A stretch of 34,033 nucleotides of DNA from an uncultured Bradyrhizobium sp. Its GTDB lineage: Bacteria; Pseudomonadota; Alphaproteobacteria; Rhizobiales; Xanthobacteraceae. The stretch's first letter is position 1. Every line of letters begins with the position of its first letter. The notes beneath the pieces are model-generated. The model was not told the origin of the DNA. It saw nothing but the letters and a program-made list of their open reading frames with translations, and searched no databases. The translations under genes and the position numbers were made by a program. Location: positions 1-34,033 of the forward strand of contig NZ_CAKZHY010000030.1 of the NCBI RefSeq assembly GCF_936928535.1, read 5' to 3'. This document shows positions 15,405 through 22,374 of this stretch, piece after piece.

Positions 15405-16393
15405 TGTCTACCGGTTCGATTTCGTCCGACAAGATCGACCTTCTGATCTATGGGCCGGCGCGGCCGATCCTCGAGAACGGGTTTTCCGATCATTTCGTCG
15501 TGCACAAGGCGGAGACGCGCGGTGACCTCGAGCGGTTGACGCCGGCGATCCGCGACAGGATCCGGGGCGTCGCGGTGACCTATCACACCGTCCGTGCCGA
15601 CAAGGATTCGCTGTCGCAATTGCCCAAGATCGAGATGGTGGCGAGCTTCGGCGTCGGCTACGACCATATCGACTCCAAATACGCGGCCGAGCACAACATC
15701 ATCGTCACCAACACGCCTGACGTGCTGACCGAAGAGGTTGCCGACGTCGCGATGGGCCTCTTGATCTCCACCGTGCGCGAATTCATCAAGGCCGATCGCT
15801 ACGTGCGCTCGGGCCTCTGGCAGACCCAGAACTATCCGCTCAGCGTCGGCTCGTTGCGCGACCGCAAGGTCGGCATCGTCGGCATGGGCCGGATCGGCCA
15901 GGCCATCGCCCGCCGGCTCGATGCCTCGCTGGTGCCGGTGGTCTATCACTCGCGCAATCCGTCCAAGGACGTTTCCTACAAGCACTATCCTGACCTGATC
16001 GAGATGGCGAAGGCCGTCGATACGCTGATGGTGATCGTGCCGGGCGGCGCCAGCACCAACAAGATGATCAATGCCGAGGTGCTGAAGGCGCTCGGCCCGC
16101 GCGGCGTGCTGATCAACGTGGCGCGGGGCTCTGTCGTCGACGAGCCCGCGCTGGTCCAGGCGCTGAAGTCGGGCACCATCCTCGCCGCCGGCCTCGACGT
16201 GTTCGCGGCCGAGCCCAACGTGCCTGACGAGCTCAAGACCATGCAGAACGTCGTGCTGTTGCCGCATATCGGTTCGGCCTCGGTGGTGACGCGCAATGCC
16301 ATGGACCAGCTCGTGGTCGACAACCTCAAATCATGGTTCTCAGGCAAGGCGCCGCTGACGCCGGTTGCCGAGACGCCGTTCAAGGGGCGCTGA
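15404..16393 (+). CDS. 2-hydroxyacid dehydrogenase (D-isomer specific)
   Basis: 329 residues of the D-2-hydroxyacid dehydrogenase family, NAD(P)H-linked interconversion of 2-oxoacids and D-2-hydroxyacids. The dinucleotide motif is GMGRIG (160-165), and the catalytic triad residues are R241 (NVARGSVVDE), E270 (LDVFAAEP) and H288 (LPHIGSAS). The substrate-binding SFGVGYDHID segment (81-90) is of the glyoxylate/hydroxypyruvate reductase-like branch. The ATG overlaps the permease stop by one base and is preceded by GGAAAGGAAACC. Its place in a transporter operon suggests it acts on a product of the imported compound; glyoxylate or hydroxypyruvate are plausible but unproven. Confidence 0.94.
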   Translation: MSTGSISSDKIDLLIYGPARPILENGFSDHFVVHKAETRGDLERLTPAIRDRIRGVAVTYHTVRADKDSLSQLPKIEMVASFGVGYDHIDSKYAAEHNIIVTNTPDVLTEEVADVAMGLLISTVREFIKADRYVRSGLWQTQNYPLSVGSLRDRKVGIVGMGRIGQAIARRLDASLVPVVYHSRNPSKDVSYKHYPDLIEMAKAVDTLMVIVPGGASTNKMINAEVLKALGPRGVLINVARGSVVDEPALVQALKSGTILAAGLDVFAAEPNVPDELKTMQNVVLLPHIGSASVVTRNAMDQLVVDNLKSWFSGKAPLTPVAETPFKGR

Positions 16394-17085
16394 TGACCAT
16401 TCTTCGGGTCGTTGCATTCGCCGCCGCGGCCTGGCTGGCCGCGATCGGCATCGCGCATGCGCAGGATGCGACAACCCTGAAGAAGGAGTTGGTCGGGCAG
16501 TGGGAGCTCTCGACCACCGAGCGCAGCAAGACCTGCGTCGTCACGATGAAGGGCGATGCGGCCGGGCAAGGCTTCAAGCTTGAGCTCGAGCCGGCCTGCA
16601 AGACCGCGCTGCCCTTCACCAAGGATATCGTCGCCTGGAGCGTCAAGGGCCTCGATATCGTTCGCCTGCAGGATGCATCAGGCGAATCCGTGATCGACTT
16701 CACCGAGGTCGAGGCGGGCATCTTCGAAGGCCTCCGGCAGGGCGAGGGCGTCTACATCCTGCAAGACCTCGCCGCCGCCCGCTCGATGGCCAAGTCGATG
16801 GACCAGATGATCGGCGACTGGGCGATGGTGCGCGGCAACGGCCAGCCGATCTGCGGCCTGACCCTGACCAACACGGAGGCCGACCAGGACAATTTCCAGG
16901 TCTTCCTCAAGCCGAAATGCGATGCGGCGATCGCTCAGTTCAACCCGACGCAATGGCGGCTCGAGCGTGGCCAGATCATCCTGATGTCCAAATCCGGCGA
17001 CGTCTGGCAGTTCGAGGCCGACGACAACGCGCAATGGCGCCGGGTTCCCGATACGGCCGACCCCTTGATCATGCTGCGCCAATAG
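16393..17085 (+). CDS. AprI/Inh-type protease inhibitor, two tandem domains
   Basis: 230 residues. A signal peptide (about 1-23, ending AHA-Q) is followed by two similar domains of about 95 residues. Domain 1 (about 30-125) starts LVGQWELS and has C48 and C69; domain 2 (about 138-225) starts MIGDWAMV and has C154 and C176. Equivalent cysteine spacing suggests one disulfide in each. This matches the small beta-barrel AprI/Inh inhibitors that protect the periplasm from metalloproteases, which normally have a single domain. The ATG overlaps the dehydrogenase stop (TGATG), so it is translated with the operon, an unexpected partner for a transport and metabolic gene set. Confidence 0.85.
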   Translation: MTILRVVAFAAAAWLAAIGIAHAQDATTLKKELVGQWELSTTERSKTCVVTMKGDAAGQGFKLELEPACKTALPFTKDIVAWSVKGLDIVRLQDASGESVIDFTEVEAGIFEGLRQGEGVYILQDLAAARSMAKSMDQMIGDWAMVRGNGQPICGLTLTNTEADQDNFQVFLKPKCDAAIAQFNPTQWRLERGQIILMSKSGDVWQFEADDNAQWRRVPDTADPLIMLRQ

Positions 17086-17236
17086 GCGCCGGTCCGTTAG
17101 CTTTTCTGTTCTGCAATTTTCCCGGGCCCATTTTTTTCTGAGGTCATGTCGATCCGGTCACGGCTGGATCGTCATCTCAATAGCGAGCTGATCGCGCGAC
17201 CGAACCGGCCGCGTCTCGCCCTATCAGGAGCTTTGC

Positions 17237-17644
17237 ATGCGGTTCATGTATATCGTCACCTCCAGTCAGCCCATGAAAGGCCCCAGCCCGGCGCTGATGG
17301 AGGCCATGCAGAAAATATCCGAGCGGGAAATCAAGGCCGGCCGGATGATCGACAATGGCGGGCTGATGCCGCTCGCGACAGGCGCGCGCGTGCGCATCAT
17401 CGACGGCGAGCTTAGTGTGATCGATGGCCCGTTCATCGAGGCCAAGGAAGTGATCGGCGGTTACGCCATTTTCGAGCTGCGCGACAAGGCGGAGGCCCTG
17501 GCCATGGCCAAGGAATTCATGCAGCTGCACCTCGATCACATGCCGGGCTGGGACGGCACCTGCGAATTGCGGGCGTTTGCCACGCCCGGCGTGGATGGCG
17601 CCTGCGAGGTCGATGCCAAATCGGCGGTCGCCGCTCAGGCCTGA
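17237..17644 (+). CDS. YciI/DGPF family protein
   Basis: 135 residues of the YCII-related fold with the DGPF signature at residues 63-66 (VIDGPFIEAKEVIGGYAIFE). The start MRFMYIV is typical, with GGAG 7 nt upstream. YciI proteins are small dimeric ferredoxin-like proteins of uncertain catalysis. In Actinobacteria and Proteobacteria they are often encoded beside ECF42 sigma factors, as here: the sigma gene starts 31 bp downstream. They are regarded as likely targets or partners of that sigma factor. Confidence 0.93.
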   Translation: MRFMYIVTSSQPMKGPSPALMEAMQKISEREIKAGRMIDNGGLMPLATGARVRIIDGELSVIDGPFIEAKEVIGGYAIFELRDKAEALAMAKEFMQLHLDHMPGWDGTCELRAFATPGVDGACEVDAKSAVAAQA

Positions 17645-17675
17645 TGGCCGCCATGCTTCCACACGGTCGGCGGCG

Positions 17676-18956
17676 ATGACGGCCGCCGACATTGATCAGG
17701 CGGTCCGTGCCACTGTTCACGCAACCTGGCGCGTCGTGCAGCCGCGGCTGATCGCGACGCTGTCGCGGATGCTGCGCGATGTGCCGCTCGCGGAAGAGCT
17801 GACCCAGGACGCGCTGGTGGCGGCGCTGGAAGCATGGCCCGCCACCGGTGTCCCGGAGAATCCCGGCGCCTGGCTGATGACGGCGGCGAAGCGCCGTGCG
17901 CTCGATCATTTGCGCCGCGGCAAGATGCTGAGCGACAAGCACGACATGCTGGCGCGGGACATGTTGCAGGAGCAGGAGATCGTGCCCGATTTCGATGCCG
18001 CGCTCGACGACGACATCGGCGATGAATTGCTGCGGCTGATCTTCACCGCCTGTCATCCGGTGCTGTCGCGCGAAGCCCGCGCGGCGCTGGCGCTGCGCAT
18101 GATCTGCGGGCTCACCACGTCCGAGATCGCGCGCGCCTATCTCGTGCCCGAAGCCACCATCTCCCAGCGTATCGTTCGCGCCAAGCGAACGCTGTCGAAT
18201 TCCGGTCTCGCCTATGAGACGCCGACAGGCGAGGCGCTGTCGGAGCGTCTCGCCTCGGTGCTCGAGGTCGTCTACCTGATCTTCAACGAGGGCTATCTCG
18301 CCGCGCGCGGCGAGGAATGGCTGCGTCCGCAGCTCTGCGACGAGGCGCTGCGCATGGGGCGGGTGCTCGCAGGTCTTGCCCCGGACGAGCCGGAGGTGCA
18401 CGGCCTCGTCGCCCTGATGGATCTGAATGCCTCGCGGGCCCGTGCGCGCACCGACGCGAGCGGCGATCCCGTTCTGCTGATGGACCAGGATCGCGCGCGC
18501 TGGGACTGGTTGCAGATCCGCCGCGGCCTGCGTTCGCTCGAACGTGCCGGCGAGCTCGGCGGCGCCGATGGATTCTACGCGCTCCAGGCCGCGATCGCGG
18601 CGTGTCACGCCAGGGCGGAAACCGCTGGCGCCACCAACTGGCGGCGCATCGCGCTGCTCTATGCTGAACTGGCGCGGCTGGTGCACTCGCCGGTCATCGA
18701 GCTCAACCGTGCGGTTGCGGTCGGCATGGCCGAGGGGCCGCAAGCCGGCCTCGACGTGCTGGATGCGGTCGCCGGCGAGCCGGCGCTGGCGGCCTATCAC
18801 CATCTGCCGGCAGTTCGCGGCGATTTGCTGCAAAAGCTTGGGCGGCTCACGGAGGCGCGGCAGGCGTTTGAAGCCGCCGCGCATCTTGCGACCAACGGAC
18901 GCGAGCGTGCGCTGATGCAGCGTCGCGCCGCCGCCCTCGACGCTCGGATGATCTAA
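17676..18956 (+). CDS. ECF sigma factor, ECF42-type with C-terminal TPR-like extension
   Basis: 426 residues, about twice the length of a plain ECF factor. Region 2 (about 20-85) includes AEELTQDALVAALEAWP and ENPGAWLMTAAKRRALDHLRR. Region 4 (about 120-172) includes GLTTSEIARAYLVPEATISQRIVRAKR. The rest is the DUF6596-type part with YLIFNEGY (200-207) and a helical TPR-like tail (about 330-415). No anti-sigma gene is present, and ECF42 members are thought to be controlled through this extension. ATG 17676 lies 31 bp after the DGPF gene and avoids the overlapping upstream frame. It directs RNA polymerase to an unknown regulon probably including the DGPF gene. Confidence 0.93.
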   Translation: MTAADIDQAVRATVHATWRVVQPRLIATLSRMLRDVPLAEELTQDALVAALEAWPATGVPENPGAWLMTAAKRRALDHLRRGKMLSDKHDMLARDMLQEQEIVPDFDAALDDDIGDELLRLIFTACHPVLSREARAALALRMICGLTTSEIARAYLVPEATISQRIVRAKRTLSNSGLAYETPTGEALSERLASVLEVVYLIFNEGYLAARGEEWLRPQLCDEALRMGRVLAGLAPDEPEVHGLVALMDLNASRARARTDASGDPVLLMDQDRARWDWLQIRRGLRSLERAGELGGADGFYALQAAIAACHARAETAGATNWRRIALLYAELARLVHSPVIELNRAVAVGMAEGPQAGLDVLDAVAGEPALAAYHHLPAVRGDLLQKLGRLTEARQAFEAAAHLATNGRERALMQRRAAALDARMI

Positions 18957-19003
18957 AGCATGATCCGGAAAAGTGTGCGGCGGTTTTCCGAAAAGATCAT
19001 GCT
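18957..19003. repeat. Palindromic repeat AGCATGATC...GATCATGCT
   Basis: Outer arms AGCATGATC / GATCATGCT and inner arms CGGAAAA / TTTTCCG make one compound hairpin immediately after the sigma factor stop codon. I recognise this as a common intergenic element in Bradyrhizobium genomes. It is well placed to end the sigma factor transcript. Confidence 0.75.
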
Positions 19004-19013
19004 CAAACAAAAA

Positions 19014-19056
19014 CTAAAGCGCGATGACGATTCATCCTAATCTCATCGCGCTTTAG
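19014..19056. repeat. Palindromic repeat CTAAAGCGCGATGA...TCATCGCGCTTTAG
   Basis: Perfect 14-bp inverted arms with a 15-nt loop, directly after the previous palindrome. Its right arm contains the TAA stop codon (19053-19055) of the minus-strand membrane protein gene. The element also recurs widely in Bradyrhizobium, from general knowledge. Confidence 0.8.
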
Positions 19057-19388
19057 ATCGTCACCTTGGGCGGCCGCGCGGTGCCCTGGGCCCATTTCTC
19101 CAGTTTGCCGAGCATGCCCCAGGCGGTGAGCGCGAGCGAGATCGGCAGCGCGAATTGGCTCAGGCCCGGAACCGCACTCGCAATCGTCCCCAACAGCCCG
19201 GCAAGACCTCCTGCATTGGGGCTTGCGGTCACCGCGGAGAGCAGCGCGGTGATGAGCGAGCCGCCGATGCCGAGCGCGGTCTTCTTGCCGTCGAGCATCC
19301 TGCCGATGGTTTCGCCGAGCGCACCGTTGACCTGGCCGAGCACCGGCTTGCCGCCCTTGTTGAGAAGGGCGCTGAGCGGTCGACGCAT
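19053..19388 (-). CDS. Small hydrophobic membrane protein, holin-like
   Basis: 111 residues with two to three hydrophobic segments (about 40-60, 62-85 and 84-98 around GSLITALLSAVTA, GLAGLLGTIASAVPGL and FALPISLALTAWGML) and a short charged tail. ATG 19388 is used because AAGGAG lies 6 nt before it; the frame can also open at TTG 19406. It follows and overlaps a disrupted lysozyme-like gene, and a lysozyme plus small membrane protein pair suggests a phage-type lysis or cell-wall remodelling origin. Holin function is inference from size, topology and neighbour. Its stop codon is supplied by a palindromic repeat. Confidence 0.6.
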   Translation of the reverse strand: MRRPLSALLNKGGKPVLGQVNGALGETIGRMLDGKKTALGIGGSLITALLSAVTASPNAGGLAGLLGTIASAVPGLSQFALPISLALTAWGMLGKLEKWAQGTARPPKVTI

Positions 19389-19948
19389 CCACGGCTCCTT
19401 CGACAAAAGAGGAGAACGGGCCGCGCCCTTTCGGAACGAGCGATGTCACGCGATGCAGTGTTTCGCCGTTGCCGAGATAGGTATCGAAATCGAAATTGGA
19501 TTCGCGATAGTGGCAGAGCCCGACGAACCACCAGGGCACGCCGGTCAGCCGCTCGACCTGTTGGTAGGTCGTCTTGCCGTTGATTGCGTTGCGTGCCGTT
19601 GCGTTGACCTCGGCACGGCGCGCGGGCCGGATCTGGAGATTGGCCCAGTTGCTCTCATACCCGCTGTTCAGGCTCTCGTATGACACCATGTCTGCTCCCG
19701 CGAATTGATAAAATATCGGCTCGTTGTGCAAAATCGGGCGTGAGCCAGGTGCCTCCATCGGCCGGCACGGGCTCTGAATGTGGTTCGGCAAATGTGGCAG
19801 GCCATCGCCGGAGTGGGTGTGAAATGGCTTACAGGCGCAGTGCGAATGGTTGCGGTCAAAGGACGCAATTATCCCTGCGACGCCATCCGGGAACCGGTCA
19901 CGTGGCCGTCCGTTAACGACAGAGACGGTCCGGCTCGAGAATCCTGCA

Positions 19949-20323
19949 ATGGCCAAGCGAGTCCTTGCGATCGGCATCGAACCCGGCAGCGCGGATTACA
20001 GCGCCTTTCCGCAGCTCACGCCGGCGCTCGTGCGCAACTTTATCGAAGCGCAGTTGCTGCGCCTGCGTGGCCTCGGCTACGAGGTCACGAGCTGCCTGAT
20101 CGATCTCGATGCGACCGCTGAAGCTGTCGTGGCGGCGGCGTTGCGCGACGAGCGCTTCGATTGCGTCGTCATCGGCGCGGGCTTGCGCGAGCCGAAGGAG
20201 CGGCTGCTGCTGTTCGAGAAAGTGCTCAATCTCGTCCATCAACTGGCGCCGCAGGCTGCCATCTGCTTCAACACGACGCCTGCCGACACCGCGGAGGCCG
20301 TGCAGCGCTGGGTCGATCCATAA
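19949..20323 (+). CDS. Conserved hypothetical protein
   Basis: 124 residues, cytosolic, without a recognised catalytic motif. It has an alternating strand-helix pattern with KRVLAIGIEPGSADYS near the start, a central CVVIGAGLREPKERLLLFEKVLNLVHQLAP and a C-terminal ICFNTTPADTAEAVQRWV. I recall the type as a small conserved rhizobial protein of unknown function. The frame opens at 19850, but ATG 19949 begins at the conserved MAKRVLAIGI. A Rossmann-like alpha/beta fold is likely; no function is proposed. Confidence 0.8.
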   Translation: MAKRVLAIGIEPGSADYSAFPQLTPALVRNFIEAQLLRLRGLGYEVTSCLIDLDATAEAVVAAALRDERFDCVVIGAGLREPKERLLLFEKVLNLVHQLAPQAAICFNTTPADTAEAVQRWVDP

Positions 20324-20362
20324 TCGTGGGCAAATGCCTCCTTGCGGTGGTGCACTGTTCAT

Positions 20363-20386
20363 GTTGCATGATATGATTCATGCAAC
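20363..20386. promoter_or_regulatory. 24-bp palindrome upstream of lipoprotein gene
   Basis: Perfect 9-bp arms GTTGCATGA and TCATGCAAC around the 6-bp spacer TATGAT, with CAT and ATG flanks partly extending the symmetry. It ends 34 bp before the lipoprotein start. There is no T-run, so it is more operator-like than a terminator. Confidence 0.5.
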
Positions 20387-20420
20387 CATGCCTTGAGTGC
20401 CACTTTGCCCGGATCCTTCG

Positions 20421-20741
20421 ATGCTGAGAGCCATCGTCATCGTCATTCTTGCCCTTGCGTTGTCCGCCTGCGATGTCGTGACCGTGCTGAAGGATGGCAT
20501 GCGTCAGGCTGCGGCGGTGGAAGGCGATCTCGAGCAGTCGACCGGCGTCAAGCCGCAGGTCGGCTTCAACTGGCACAATGGTCGCCTCACCTCCGTGACC
20601 GTTCTGTTTCCGAAGCCGTACGCGGCAAAGCCGCTCGGTGATCTCGCCGGCCTCGTGCGCGCGGCGGTAACCAAGGAATTCAAGCAGACGCCGGACGCGA
20701 TCGTGCTCTCCTTTACCCTGGACAAGGAGTCTTCGATTTAA
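20421..20741 (+). CDS. Small hypothetical lipoprotein
   Basis: 106 residues. The N-terminus MLRAIVIVILALALSAC carries a lipobox (LSAC), predicting lipid attachment at Cys17 and export to the envelope. The mature part has a helical segment (DVVTVLKDGMRQAAAVEGDLEQSTG) and a strand-rich end. ATG 20421 is chosen over the upstream 20397 start because it opens directly on the signal sequence. A 24-bp palindrome lies just upstream and may control it. The family is not recognised. Confidence 0.8.
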   Translation: MLRAIVIVILALALSACDVVTVLKDGMRQAAAVEGDLEQSTGVKPQVGFNWHNGRLTSVTVLFPKPYAAKPLGDLAGLVRAAVTKEFKQTPDAIVLSFTLDKESSI

Positions 20742-20883
20742 GGCGGCCTAATGATACCCACGGGTGTCGCGATACGCGGGGGCTTTGGCGCAAGGGGACA
20801 GCGCGTGCCGGCCTCAAACGATTATTCTGGCCCGGGATCGTCCCAGCCGCTATGACTGGCCGATCAGATCGGGAGGATTCGGA

Positions 20884-21189
20884 ATGCTTCGACGCCTTGG
20901 AATTGCAGCGTGTTTCTCGGTTGCGATGGCCATCCCGCTCCATGACGCGATGGCGCAGGACGCCGTCGGCGGCGCTATCCTCGGCGGCGTCGGCGGAGCG
21001 ATCGTGGGCGGTGCGCTTGGCGGTGGCCGCGGCGCGGCCATTGGTGCCGTCGTCGGTGCCGGCACGGGAGCTGCAATCGCCGCCGAAGGCGAGCGCCGCC
21101 GCTCCGGCTATTATGCCTATCAGCGTGGCTGCTACATGCAGCGCCGCGACGGCCGTTACGTCCCGGTCGATCCGCTCTACTGCTACTGA
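20884..21189 (+). CDS. Glycine-zipper outer-envelope protein
   Basis: 101 residues. A signal peptide (to about residue 24, ending DAMAQD) is followed by a glycine-zipper stretch (GGAILGGVGGAIVGGALGGGRGAAIGAVVGAGTGAAIA) that packs in membranes, then a Tyr/Cys-rich end (SGYYAYQRGCYMQRRDGRYVPVDPLYCY). GGGAGGAT lies 6 nt before ATG 20884. Such proteins are common, poorly characterised envelope proteins of Alphaproteobacteria. The two cysteines near the end may form a disulfide. Confidence 0.88.
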   Translation: MLRRLGIAACFSVAMAIPLHDAMAQDAVGGAILGGVGGAIVGGALGGGRGAAIGAVVGAGTGAAIAAEGERRRSGYYAYQRGCYMQRRDGRYVPVDPLYCY

Positions 21190-21223
21190 ACCAGCGGCTC
21201 CAGCGCGGCGCCGGGGCTGGCTT

Positions 21224-21430
21224 CTAAGACTTGCCTGGCGCTTCCGGCATGATCTGGCGCAGCGGCTCCGGCGAGATCGAGATCTGGCCGGTGAACGGAC
21301 GGTCGTGGGCCGCGATCAGCAGCACCGAGGTGGCGACGCCGGTCGCGAACAGGCCCACCGCGATCGATCCCAGGCGATTGTCGCAGATCACCAGCGCGAA
21401 ATCAACCGTATCAGGCGCAGCCCTACGCAC
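21224..21430 (-). CDS. Small one-helix membrane protein resembling a DUF4239 tail
   Basis: 68 residues from a GTG start with AGGTG 5 nt upstream. One membrane helix is visible (GSIAVGLFATGVATSVLLIAA), followed by HDRPFTGQISISPEPLRQIMPEA. The segment after the helix resembles the C-terminal end of bestrophin-like DUF4239 proteins, which have a (D/N)xPFxGxIxISxxPL pattern. It may be a small paralogue or a leftover fragment of such a protein. It faces away from the glycine-zipper gene and is divergent from the SRPBCC operon. Confidence 0.5.
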   Translation of the reverse strand: MRRAAPDTVDFALVICDNRLGSIAVGLFATGVATSVLLIAAHDRPFTGQISISPEPLRQIMPEAPGKS

Positions 21431-21462
21431 AGATCACCTGCCACGTCTTGCAGACGGCTTTA

Positions 21463-21522
21463 ATACTGAAGTCGTTACTTGACTATCTGGTTGCGCGCTT
21501 TATACTGAAGTTTATACTTCAC
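21463..21522 (+). promoter_or_regulatory. Sigma70-type promoter flanked by two matching operator dyads
   Basis: TTGACT (21479-21484), a 16-bp spacer and TATACT (21501-21506) form a near-consensus promoter. Two copies of an ATACTGAAGT-N4-ACTT dyad lie at 21463-21483 and 21502-21522 and share 17 of 21 positions by hand alignment. The first overlaps the -35 and the second begins in the -10. This is the expected layout for repression by the ArsR-type regulator encoded in the same operon. Confidence 0.65.
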
Positions 21523-21539
21523 TAATGAGTAGGGCAGCC

Positions 21540-22007
21540 ATGACTGATCAATCCGTCATCGAGAACACGTTTGTCATCGAGCGGACCTATCTCAAGCCGC
21601 CATCCTTGGTGTTTGCGGCTTTTTCCGACCCATCCAAGAAGCGGCGCTGGTTTGCCGAAGGTCCCGACCATGACGTCGAGCACTTCAGCATGGACTTCGC
21701 AGTCGGGGGCGAGGAGCGCGCCCAATACCGCTTCAAGAAAGGCACGCCCTTTGCGTTGGTTGTGCTCGGCTACGAAGGGCGCTTTCTCGATGTTGTTGCG
21801 GATCGCCGCGTTGTGACCGCTTCAACGATGACTCTGGGAGAGAGGCGGATCTCGGCATCGCTCGTGACCGCGGAATTCCGCCCAAACAATTCGGGCACGT
21901 TGTTGGTCCTGACACATCAGGCCGTTTTCTTTGAGGGCGCGGATGGCCCCAAAATCCGCGAAGCCGGATGGCGCGCGCTCCTCGATCGACTTGAGCCGGT
22001 GGTCTAG
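21540..22007 (+). CDS. SRPBCC (AHSA1-like) domain protein
   Basis: 155 residues of the START/Bet v1-like fold, Aha1-type, with the usual opening IERTYLKPPSLVFAAFSDPSKKRRWFAEGP, a central strand block and the C-terminal helix EAGWRALLDRLEPVV. ATG 21540 has TAGGG 5 nt upstream; the earlier ATG 21525 has no such site and lies within the operator. These proteins bind hydrophobic ligands and commonly sit beside an ArsR-family regulator, as here. It is the first gene of a three-gene operon with the regulator and a hydrolase. The ligand is unknown. Confidence 0.92.
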   Translation: MTDQSVIENTFVIERTYLKPPSLVFAAFSDPSKKRRWFAEGPDHDVEHFSMDFAVGGEERAQYRFKKGTPFALVVLGYEGRFLDVVADRRVVTASTMTLGERRISASLVTAEFRPNNSGTLLVLTHQAVFFEGADGPKIREAGWRALLDRLEPVV

Positions 22008-22036
22008 CCAGCACCAAAGGCGGGAGGAGCGTGTCA

Positions 22037-22372
22037 ATGGCAACGTCCATGGCCTTGCGCATCGGCAAGGTCGATCGAATCCTGGACGCGCTTGGTGATT
22101 CCACGCGCCGCCGGATCATTCGTCTCTTAAGCGCCGGTCCAATGTCCGTGTCGGACCTTTCCAGGCCGCTCGGTATCACAGTGACCGCCGTGACCCAGCA
22201 TCTACGCATTCTTCAGTCCTGTGCATTGCTCAAGTCCGACAAGAAGGGGCGTGTGAGGATGTGCAGCCTGGATATGTCGGGCTTTGAAACCCTTGAGCAC
22301 TGGATCAGGGAACATCGGACTTCGTGGGAGCGTCGTCTCGATCGACTCGGCAGCATCCTGGAGGAGGATTAA
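22037..22372 (+). CDS. ArsR-family winged-helix transcriptional regulator
   Basis: 111 residues with a winged helix-turn-helix: LGDSTRRRIIRLLSAGPMSVSDLSRPLGITVTAVTQHLRILQSCALLKSDKKGRVRMCSLD. The recognition helix is TAVTQHLRILQ. No CxC metal motif is seen in helix 3, so it is probably not a metal sensor. ATG 22037 has GGGAGGAG at a proper distance; the GTG at 22031 is too close. It probably represses its own operon through the paired dyads at 21463-21522, with the signal perhaps linked to the SRPBCC or hydrolase ligand (inference). Confidence 0.92.
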   Translation: MATSMALRIGKVDRILDALGDSTRRRIIRLLSAGPMSVSDLSRPLGITVTAVTQHLRILQSCALLKSDKKGRVRMCSLDMSGFETLEHWIREHRTSWERRLDRLGSILEED

Positions 22373-22374
22373 AC

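Larger units (their letters stand above)
19003..19689 (-). pseudogene. Disrupted lysozyme-like protein, N-terminal part intact
   Basis: From ATG 19689, with GGGAG 6 nt upstream, the first 100 residues or so read as a lysozyme-like domain seen in many Bradyrhizobium proteins: YESNWANLQIRPARRAEV, VERLTGVPWWFVGLCHYRES with likely catalytic E63, and a TYLGNGETLHRVTSLVPKGRGPF block. After about residue 100 the frame runs through the small membrane protein gene in another phase, giving an Arg-rich sequence with no family look before stopping at 19003. The remaining lysozyme domain is missing. An internal deletion or frameshift near 19390-19430 is the simplest explanation. A shortened but functional protein is not excluded. 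Confidence 0.6.

Noticed and set aside
17086..17236. Possible terminator at the CCCGGGCCC followed by a T-run after the inhibitor gene
   Set aside because: The GC block has no loop and cannot form a proper stem; only the T-run is convincing.
17517..19010. 497-residue minus-strand open frame opposite the ECF42-type sigma factor
   Set aside because: Antisense to two clear genes, with composition typical of a shadow.
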